Origin: Candidatus Woesearchaeota archaeon
Lineage (GTDB): Archaea; Nanobdellota; Nanobdellia; Woesearchaeales; ARS49
Assembly (NCBI GenBank): GCA_003694525.1
Contig: RFLK01000025.1
Span: forward strand, 1-6,621
DNA length: 6,621 nt
Direction of reading: 5' to 3'
Shown: positions 1-5,047 of the stretch, piece by piece
Numbering within the stretch: position 1 is the stretch's first letter
Layout of the letters: the number at the start of each line of letters is the position of its first letter
The notes under the pieces: model-generated
The model's input: only the letters and a program-made list of their open reading frames with translations
Told to the model about the DNA's origin: nothing
Database searches by the model: none
Program-made: the position numbers and the translations under genes

Positions 1-67
1 CAGTTATAGCTTTTCTAAAGCTGGATTTTAACTCTCCTATTTCTTTTAGTAATTTTGCAACACTCAC
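1..67 (-). CDS. Possible 5' fragment of a divergent gene, product unknown (runs off left edge)
   Basis: Read on the minus strand, a GTG at 67-65 opens a frame that stays open for 22 codons to the window edge, starting M-S-V-A-K-L-L-K-E-I-G-E-L. The residue mix (Lys, Glu, Leu, Ile) looks like the start of a soluble helical protein. A weak GGCAGG lies about 5 bases before the GTG. Against it: the fragment is very short, I find no TATA box at the right distance, and its four Lys codons are all AAA, whereas the other minus-strand genes here use AAG. The same bases are also open on the + strand in one frame. This is a tentative call; the sequence left of the window would settle it. Confidence 0.27.
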   Translation of the reverse strand, partial: MSVAKLLKEIGELKSSFRKAIT

Positions 68-139
68 AAAAACCTGCCAAAATACGAAGATATTGACAAG
101 CACTTTGAGATAAGCTCAATTGAAGAGACCAAGCACCCA

Positions 140-490
140 TTGAGCGCCATAAGAAAAAAAATCCTTGACAAGATAGACCAATACACAACAATACTCGAAC
201 ACGCAGTAAACCCGGATCCCTCAAGCATAACAGACATATACGAGTCAAAAGCATTCAACAACAAGGACAGACAGGAAGCACTTGAACTATTCTCAAAACT
301 AACACAAATAAACAGGCTCCTGCTGGAGTCCGACGCTCTTGCAGAGGATAAGATGAGCGCAGAGGCAATAAGCACAGCAGTCAAAGAATGGAGACTGGCA
401 CACACCAGAGTTGCTCAAACCATTAAAAAAATGAGAGAGTGCTGGAGCGAGACTCAAAGCTCTGAAAAAATCGGAAGGTATTTTGGATGA
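140..490 (+). CDS. Unrecognised small helical protein upstream of adk
   Basis: I do not recognise this 116-residue protein. It is charged, predicted to be mostly alpha-helical, with no signal peptide, membrane segment or Cys/His metal site. It contains a long amphipathic stretch (about residues 40-100) and ends in G-R-Y-F-G. Its stop overlaps the adk start as ATGA, so the two are probably translated together. The start is doubtful. The only standard start in frame is TTG at 140, with no ribosome binding site or TATA box. The frame is open back to a stop at 50-52 and reads as plausible protein (N-L-P-K-Y-E-D-I-D-K-H-F-E-I-S-S-I-E-E). The true start may therefore be a non-standard codon such as CTG at 74, or the gene may enter from the left through a frameshift near the A-run at 68-72. 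That some protein is encoded is fairly sure; its N-terminus and function are not known. Confidence 0.7.
   Translation: MSAIRKKILDKIDQYTTILEHAVNPDPSSITDIYESKAFNNKDRQEALELFSKLTQINRLLLESDALAEDKMSAEAISTAVKEWRLAHTRVAQTIKKMRECWSETQSSEKIGRYFG
473..479 (+). promoter_or_regulatory. Ribosome binding site of adk
   Basis: GGAAGGT lies 7 bases before the adk ATG, inside the end of the preceding gene. It is a good Shine-Dalgarno match and supports ATG 487 as the start. Together with the ATGA overlap it suggests coupled or re-initiated translation. Confidence 0.6.
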
Positions 491-1113
491 ACATAGTACT
501 AATAGGCCCTCAAGGCTCTGGAAAAGGAACCCAAGCTAAGAGAATAGAAAAAAAGTACGGCTACAAACACATATCAACAGGAGAAATCTACAGAAGAAAA
601 GTCAGAGAAGGGGACAAGCTTGCTCTTAGAATGAAAGAATACGTAGACAAAGGCGGACTTATACCTGACGAGATAGTAGTAGACATGATAAAAGGCCTGC
701 TATCAGATAAAGGAAACATCCTTGACGGAATTCCAAGAACAATCAAACAAGCAGAACTGCTTGACAAGCTGATAAAAATAGACCTTGCAATAGAGCTAAA
801 ACTGAGCGATGAGATCGCCGTAAAAAGAATATCAAGCAGAAGAGAGTGCGCAAAATGCGGAGCAGTCTACGGATACTCCAACCCGCCAAAAAAACCAAGC
901 ATCTGCGATATCTGCCAAGGCCCACTCGAGCAGAGAGAAGATGACAAGCCAGATGCTGTATTAAAACGCCTTGCAACTTACAGAGAAAAAACAGAACCAA
1001 TTGTAGAATACTACAAGTCCAGAGGAATTGCAAAAAGCGTTGATGCCAGCAAAGATATTGAAAGCGTATTCAAAGACATCTGCAAAATCATAGACTCCCA
1101 AAAGACTGCCTGA
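487..1113 (+). CDS. adk: Adenylate kinase, long form with zinc-binding LID
   Basis: This cytoplasmic enzyme interconverts ATP + AMP and 2 ADP. The 208 residues match the usual length of the bacterial-type (long) adenylate kinase rather than the short trimeric AdkA of many methanogens and Sulfolobales. Visible motifs are the P-loop GPQGSGKGT (residues 7-15), S-T-G-E (30-33, usually STGD), LDGIPRT (79-85, usually DGFPR), and a LID with Cys121-x2-Cys124 and Cys140-x2-Cys143, the standard zinc site. A nucleotide-binding R-E-D-D-K-P-D stretch (150-156) follows. The Asp-to-Glu and Phe-to-Ile changes are conservative, so the enzyme should be active. It starts in an ATGA overlap with the unknown gene before it and its last 26 bases overlap the end of truD on the other strand. 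The zinc-LID adenylate kinase assignment is secure. Confidence 0.95.
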   Translation: MNIVLIGPQGSGKGTQAKRIEKKYGYKHISTGEIYRRKVREGDKLALRMKEYVDKGGLIPDEIVVDMIKGLLSDKGNILDGIPRTIKQAELLDKLIKIDLAIELKLSDEIAVKRISSRRECAKCGAVYGYSNPPKKPSICDICQGPLEQREDDKPDAVLKRLATYREKTEPIVEYYKSRGIAKSVDASKDIESVFKDICKIIDSQKTA

Positions 1114-2005
1114 TAAATTCTGTAGCATAACAACCCTTTTTCAAAAAAAAAGACAGCACCACCTTATTAAGACCCGACACTTCATCAAACTCCAAAGGGC
1201 CCACCTTCAAATCTTCGGCCACAGCCCACACAGAGCGGGAAGAGCCCTCAAGGCTTATCTCGGGAAACTCCCTTACAATAAAATCGCGAGGAGAGACTCC
1301 CTCTTCCTCAAGAACAGAGCGAGTGCAATCATCAATGTCAGACTCAGAAGTCCCAAAACCGACAATTGCAAGCTCATCCCTGCAAGTCGACTCAGCTGCA
1401 CGGTTCCAGATAAAACTCTGATAAGAGTGAGCGAAGAGCAAAAGCCTCTTTCTTGGAATAGAGCGAAGAGCAGATATAAATTGCCCCTTATCAAAAAGAT
1501 CGCGCCTTATAAGATGGGGGTTTTTCTCCAACAGGATCGAAGCTGCGCGCCTAAAATCCCTCTTTATCAAAGCGCGTCCAATCTCAACATTATGAGAGCT
1601 GAAACGTTGAGAGCCAAAAAGGTTCAAAAAACGAGGCCTTATATCAGGCAACTCCCTCACTCCCCTGACAGTTATCCTGAACCTGTTTCCTTCAAGATCT
1701 CCCAAAGATACAGGACGAGACCCTTTTCCAAAAAACTCAACACTCACAAAAGAATTCGAGAACTCCCTAAAAGCACCCTTTATACTGCAAACTTGAGAAG
1801 TTATAGCTCGCTTATCCTTCAGACCAGCATACCCTAATGAATTGCGATTAATTCGCCAGGCCTGCGATAGCATATCCAAAGCCTCAAAAGTAGACCTGTT
1901 CTTCTTCCTCAAAATAAAGTAGGAGAAAGCCCCTTCCTTGAAAGGTACAACTGAAGATACCTCATCAACAACAAAATCTTCCGGAAAATGCTTAATCAAA
2001 ACCAT
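1088..2005 (-). CDS. truD: tRNA pseudouridine synthase TruD, compact form
   Basis: TruD converts uridine 13 in the D-loop of certain tRNAs to pseudouridine. The 305 residues hold the family landmarks in order: an N-terminal P-E-D-F-x-V-x-E (8-15), the catalytic motif G-Y-A-G-L-K-D-K-R-A-x-T-x-Q with the nucleophile Asp64, G-N-R-F (106-109), F-G-S-Q-R-F (130-135), an A-H-S-Y-Q-S-F-x-W-N-R-A stretch (192-203), and the C-terminal L-S-F-F-L-K-K-G-C-Y-A-T. It is shorter than E. coli TruD (349) and typical archaeal members (about 400 or more), so the TRUD insertion domain must be reduced, while both termini are present. I chose ATG 2005 over the TTG at 2011, because AAGG lies 7 bases before the ATG but directly abuts the TTG. 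The gene follows tRNA-Arg on the same strand by 74 bases. Near its 3' end it contains a T9 run on the coding strand (1151-1143). Confidence 0.93.
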   Translation of the reverse strand: MVLIKHFPEDFVVDEVSSVVPFKEGAFSYFILRKKNRSTFEALDMLSQAWRINRNSLGYAGLKDKRAITSQVCSIKGAFREFSNSFVSVEFFGKGSRPVSLGDLEGNRFRITVRGVRELPDIRPRFLNLFGSQRFSSHNVEIGRALIKRDFRRAASILLEKNPHLIRRDLFDKGQFISALRSIPRKRLLLFAHSYQSFIWNRAAESTCRDELAIVGFGTSESDIDDCTRSVLEEEGVSPRDFIVREFPEISLEGSSRSVWAVAEDLKVGPLEFDEVSGLNKVVLSFFLKKGCYATEFIRQSFGSL

Positions 2006-2079
2006 AATCAAACCTTAGCAGGCACCTTGTAAACCACCTACAACCTATCAACCAGCCCGCCTCAAAACTCTGATGACAA

Positions 2080-2154
2080 CGCACCCGAGGGGATTCGAAC
2101 CCCTGACCTATTGCTTAGGAGGCAATCGCTCTATCCAAGCTGAGCTACGGGTGC
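2080..2154 (-). tRNA. tRNA-Arg, anticodon CCT
   Basis: On the minus strand a complete 75-base cloverleaf folds without an intron. The acceptor stem GCACCCG/CGGGTGC pairs perfectly. The D-arm is GCTC/GAGC with GG in the loop. The anticodon stem ATTGC/GCAAT encloses the loop CTCCTAA, giving anticodon CCT (CCU), which reads the Arg codon AGG. The T-arm is AGGGG-TTCGAAT-CCCCT. The discriminator base is G, and the following bases are TTG, so CCA is added after transcription. Its TATA box sits 24 bases upstream. Confidence 0.97.
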
Positions 2155-2178
2155 ATAACGACGAGACCAAAACTCACC

Positions 2179-2186
2179 TTTAAAAA
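2179..2186 (-). promoter_or_regulatory. TATA box of tRNA-Arg
   Basis: The minus strand reads GTAATA-TTTTTAAA, with 24 bases between the box and the first base of the tRNA. The AA three and four bases before the box fits the archaeal BRE. The spacing places the transcript start at or very near the mature tRNA 5' end. The same T-run lies just after the end of the glycosyltransferase gene and could also help terminate that transcript. Confidence 0.72.
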
Positions 2187-2219
2187 TATTACTCACAAAC
2201 ACCATCCTACAAGCCAGGA

Positions 2220-3455
2220 CTACCTCCACCTGCGCTTAGACCTTGAAAACTCTTTCACAATTGCCGACGCCCAGTTAAGAGTCGAAAAATAGGGCATTGC
2301 GAGAGTGTATGCAAGAGTAGGCACGATGTTGCTTCTCAAACGCTCCTTGAAAACCCTGTGAGCGTAAACCATCAAATAAATTCCAAGAGCCAAACTCACA
2401 AGAATGGGCAAAGTTACCTGAACGTTTCTTGCAAGAACAAACGACTTCAAACCAGGAAAATCAAACAAGCTATTGACAAAATAACCATCTATTGTCAAAG
2501 ATCTTACAATGTACTCAAAAAAGCGATCCATAAAGTCAATGGACAATATGCCAACATTTGCGACAAGCAAAACAACAGCCAAAACATTGACAGGCAGCTG
2601 GAAAGTTCCAAGCAACCCATAGCGGTTATCAAAAATCATAGAACGATACTTCCACATATTGTAAATGTAGCCCCTTGACCACCTCAAACGCTGCACCCAG
2701 ACAGCAGATATGCTGCGCGGAACCCTCGTATAAGATACAGCATCAGGCTCCATTATAACATCATAGCCATTCTTTCTCAGACGAAGAGCAATCTCAAAAT
2801 CCTCAGTTATATTATCCTTATCCTCAGTAAAGCCTCCAACCTTGCGCAAGAGATGCGAACTGAAGAGAGTCAAGGCACCGTGCGTTATTGCAAGAGTGCC
2901 AAAATTATTCATTATAAAACGAGTCATACTGGACATCACATACTCAAAACTCTGCATACGCTCAAGAAAATTCCGAGGGCCATCAACCCTTATCCTGCTA
3001 ATCACCGCACCAATCCTCTTGTCTGCAAGATGAGGAAGCATCTTGCGCAGAGCGCCCCGCTCAACAGTAGTGTCAGCGTCCATAACCGCAAACACATCCC
3101 CGCTTGCACGAGATAGAGCCGCGTTTAATGCTGAAGCCTTGCCACCGTTTTCCTTATCAATCAAAATAACCTCAGGATGCTCCTCAACATAACCCTTTAG
3201 AACATCAAGAGTATCATCAGTGCTACCATCATTTACAACTATTATCTCCTTGAGCTTTGCAGGATAATCCAAATTTAGAAGAGAATCCAGCGTTCTGACA
3301 ACAGTTCTGCTCTCATTCCACGCCGGAATTCCAAACGAGACCTTTGGAAGCTTCTTGAGATACCGCTTTTCGCGACCCATTACAAGATAATTAAGCCACA
3401 CGAGCGTGAGCCACAAAGTCACAAAACTCACACCCCACAGAGCGTATTGTAACAT
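2220..3455 (-). CDS. Membrane family 2 glycosyltransferase, processive (PgaC / hyaluronan synthase type)
   Basis: A 411-residue integral membrane enzyme expected to add sugars from a nucleotide-sugar donor to a growing polysaccharide at the cytoplasmic membrane. It has one N-terminal membrane segment (about 5-26), then a GT-A domain with F-G-I-P-A-W-N-E (41-48), N-D-G-S (75-78), G-G-K-A (104-107), the metal-binding D-A-D (126-128), the T-E-D catalytic-base motif (217-219) and Q-R-L-R-W (255-259), the Q-x-x-R-W signature of processive enzymes. About three hydrophobic segments follow (near 280-300, 350-370 and 380-400). Sugar and product cannot be told from sequence. The frame is open upstream to a GTG at 3530, but I chose ATG 3455. 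The preceding TATA box lies 22 bases before it, so the message is probably leaderless, and the upstream stretch covers two TATA boxes and lacks membrane-protein character. It stands alone and is divergent from gatD. Confidence 0.92.
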   Translation of the reverse strand: MLQYALWGVSFVTLWLTLVWLNYLVMGREKRYLKKLPKVSFGIPAWNESRTVVRTLDSLLNLDYPAKLKEIIVVNDGSTDDTLDVLKGYVEEHPEVILIDKENGGKASALNAALSRASGDVFAVMDADTTVERGALRKMLPHLADKRIGAVISRIRVDGPRNFLERMQSFEYVMSSMTRFIMNNFGTLAITHGALTLFSSHLLRKVGGFTEDKDNITEDFEIALRLRKNGYDVIMEPDAVSYTRVPRSISAVWVQRLRWSRGYIYNMWKYRSMIFDNRYGLLGTFQLPVNVLAVVLLVANVGILSIDFMDRFFEYIVRSLTIDGYFVNSLFDFPGLKSFVLARNVQVTLPILVSLALGIYLMVYAHRVFKERLRSNIVPTLAYTLAMPYFSTLNWASAIVKEFSRSKRRWR

Positions 3456-3477
3456 ACAAGTGACGACTGACGGGGCG

Positions 3478-3485
3478 TTTATAAA
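3478..3485 (-). promoter_or_regulatory. TATA box of the glycosyltransferase gene
   Basis: TTTATAAA with 22 bases to the ATG at 3455. The box itself is palindromic, but the purine BRE-like GCAAGA precedes it only on the minus strand; on the + strand the preceding bases are GGGGCG. The orientation is therefore leftwards. Spacing implies transcription starts at or next to the ATG, giving a leaderless mRNA. Confidence 0.72.
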
Positions 3486-3516
3486 TCTTGCGGTATCATC
3501 ATGACACCAATAAACA

Positions 3517-3524
3517 TTTATAAA
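3517..3524 (+). promoter_or_regulatory. TATA box of the gatD operon
   Basis: A second TTTATAAA, with 21 bases to the ATG at 3546. BRE-like TAAACA precedes it on the + strand, while the minus-strand flank GTGTTG has none, so it points rightwards. No Shine-Dalgarno sequence precedes ATG 3546, consistent with a leaderless message. The box lies inside the longer open frame from ATG 3501, which argues against that earlier start. Confidence 0.75.
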
Positions 3525-3545
3525 CAACACGCGCTCAACAAAACC

Positions 3546-4805
3546 ATGGCAAAAGCAGGTGACACTGTCGAAATAAAGACAAAAAAAGCCACCTACAAAG
3601 GAACACTCCTGCCACGCCCAGAGCTTCTAAGCCAAGACACAACAGTGCTAAAACTAGAGAGCGGATATAACATAGGAATAGCCACAAAAACAATAGAAAA
3701 CATAAAAGTCATTGAAAAATACAAGAAAAAAGAGAAACCAAAACAAAAACTATCAAAAAACAAAAACCTGCCAAATGTTGCAATACTCTCAGTCGGAGGC
3801 ACGATAGCCTCGAGAGTGGACTACATAACAGGAGGAGTATATGCAGACTATCAAGCCTCAGACTTTATCGCAATGTGCCCCGAGCTTGAAAAAGCCGCGA
3901 ACATAAAGGCCGTTAATGTGATGAAAGTTATGAGCGAAGATATTCTCCCCCAAGACTGGGCAAAAATAGCAAGAGCCGTTGCAAAAACACTTCAAAATGT
4001 TGAAGGCGTAGTGATAACGCACGGAACAGACACAATGCACTATACAAGCGCGGCACTGAGCTTTCTGCTTGAAGGCCTTGACAAACCAGTAATACTTACA
4101 GGAGCTCAACGCTCAATAGACCGACCGTCATCTGACGCGTTCATGAACCTTGCCTGCGCAGTACACGCCGCCTCAAAATTGAAACACGCAGGCGTTGCAA
4201 TATGCATGCACGCCGAAAGCTCAGACACATACTGCAACCTGATCCCAGGCGTTAAAGCCAGAAAAATGCACACGTCAAGAAGAGATGCTTTCAGACCAAT
4301 GGGCGTTGACCCTCTGGCAAGAGTATGGCCTGAGGGCAGAATAGAACACATTTCAACCAAAAAACCTCCTGAAAACAAAAAACTGAAAGTCAACTCGTGC
4401 AAGTCCGAAATCAGCCTAATAGAAATACACCCATCAATAGATCCCTCGATCATAACAAAACAACTCGGAAAAGTTCGCGGAATGATAATCGCAGCAACAG
4501 CCCTTGGCCACGTGCCGCTGAACAATCCTAAATCCCTTGAGACCGCCCTCAAAAAAGCCTGCAAGAAAATTCCCGTCTTCATATGCTCGCAAACACTGTA
4601 CGGAAGAGTACACCCCCACGTCTATGCAAGCCTTAGAAAACTCTCAATGGACATAGGCGCAACATTCCTTGAAGACATGCTGCCAGAGACAGCCCTTGCA
4701 AAACTAAGCGTTGCACTAACAAAGAAAAACCCAAAAAAATACATGACAGAAAACATAGCGGGCGAGATAACAGAGAGGGAAAAATACCACACCTTCCTCC
4801 AATGA
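3546..4805 (+). CDS. gatD: Glutamyl-tRNA(Gln) amidotransferase subunit D
   Basis: GatD is the asparaginase-like subunit of the archaeal GatDE complex. It releases ammonia from an amide donor for GatE, which converts Glu-tRNA(Gln) to Gln-tRNA(Gln). The 419 residues have the family layout: a small N-terminal beta domain (G-D-T-V-E to about 60), a lysine-rich linker (58-74), then the asparaginase domain. Catalytic residues are visible as G-G-T-I-A-S (Thr86), H-G-T-D-T-M (Thr161, Asp162) and R-K-M-H-T-S-R-R-D-A-F (Lys240). These match the Thr, Thr, Asp, Lys set known for the family. The frame begins at ATG 3501, but ATG 3546 fits the family N-terminus and lies 21 bases after the TATA box. The stop overlaps the next gene as ATGA. 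It leads a gatD / MJ1316-domain / gatE operon. Confidence 0.96.
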   Translation: MAKAGDTVEIKTKKATYKGTLLPRPELLSQDTTVLKLESGYNIGIATKTIENIKVIEKYKKKEKPKQKLSKNKNLPNVAILSVGGTIASRVDYITGGVYADYQASDFIAMCPELEKAANIKAVNVMKVMSEDILPQDWAKIARAVAKTLQNVEGVVITHGTDTMHYTSAALSFLLEGLDKPVILTGAQRSIDRPSSDAFMNLACAVHAASKLKHAGVAICMHAESSDTYCNLIPGVKARKMHTSRRDAFRPMGVDPLARVWPEGRIEHISTKKPPENKKLKVNSCKSEISLIEIHPSIDPSIITKQLGKVRGMIIAATALGHVPLNNPKSLETALKKACKKIPVFICSQTLYGRVHPHVYASLRKLSMDIGATFLEDMLPETALAKLSVALTKKNPKKYMTENIAGEITEREKYHTFLQ

Positions 4806-5047
4806 AAACAGAAAAAGAAATGCTGGACAAAATCGCACACGACAAAAGGCTAAACCCGCAAGACTACACCATATACTACCGAGATAAGGGAGAGCTCAAA
4901 CAAATACCATTCAATTCAATAAAAAGAATAGAAGGAAGCTTTATGGCAATAGACTGCAATGGACGAGAGGCAACAATACCACTTCACAGGATAAGAAAAA
5001 TAACAGAAGGAGGCAAAACAGTATGGCAAAGATCACCTGCGGCCTAG
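4802..5047 (+). CDS. MJ1316-domain protein (DUF504 / UPF0248), probable RNA-end binding
   Basis: An 81-residue protein that is essentially one MJ1316 domain (PF04457). Visible family features are an N-terminal L-D-K-I helix (8-11), L-N-P-Q-D-Y, the I-P-F-N-S-I-K-R-I-E-G core, I-P-L-H-R-I-R-K-I, and the closing V-W-Q-R. Length matches the stand-alone archaeal members, which are usually near 75-85 residues. The domain has been proposed from comparative analysis to recognise RNA ends such as cyclic phosphates; I know of no firm experimental proof. It overlaps gatD by an ATGA and gatE by 25 bases, so all three are likely translated from one message. No separate Shine-Dalgarno precedes it, which suggests coupling to gatD. 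A link to tRNA maturation or Gln-tRNA formation is inferred from position only. Confidence 0.88.
   Translation: MKTEKEMLDKIAHDKRLNPQDYTIYYRDKGELKQIPFNSIKRIEGSFMAIDCNGREATIPLHRIRKITEGGKTVWQRSPAA
5007..5013 (+). promoter_or_regulatory. Strong ribosome binding site of gatE
   Basis: AAGGAGG, 9 bases before ATG 5023 and inside the preceding gene. It is the best Shine-Dalgarno match in the window and fixes the gatE start. It also suggests GatE is translated independently of the upstream frame, which would help balance GatE with GatD. Confidence 0.75.

Noticed and set aside
8..22. Inverted repeat AGCTTT-TCT-AAAGCT followed by T-rich sequence, as a terminator
   Set aside because: The stem is only 6 bp, the T tracts are not directly after it, and the same bases may be coding on the minus strand.
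44..51. TTTTAGTA as a TATA box 22 bases before CTG 74
   Set aside because: The spacing is right, but the box is a poor match and there is no BRE-like AA upstream; leaderless CTG initiation would also be exceptional.
1427..1837. 136-codon open frame on the + strand
   Set aside because: It is antisense to truD, has no promoter or RBS, and its Ser/Arg/Pro-rich translation reads as noise. Long antisense frames are expected here from the strand composition bias.
2026..2033. TTTACAAG on the minus strand, 20 bases before the truD ATG, as a TATA box
   Set aside because: It matches only partly and lacks the AA of the BRE found at the other three boxes. truD may be read through from the tRNA promoter instead.
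2358..2678. 106-codon open frame on the + strand, with smaller ones at 2842-3116
   Set aside because: They are antisense to the glycosyltransferase membrane and catalytic regions and resemble no protein family.
3501..3545. Extended GatD N-terminus from ATG 3501
   Set aside because: The stretch contains the TATA box at 3517-3524, and the family N-terminus begins at the residue encoded by ATG 3546.
4106..4582. 158-codon open frame on the minus strand
   Set aside because: It lies wholly inside gatD, whose catalytic motifs are encoded on the other strand.
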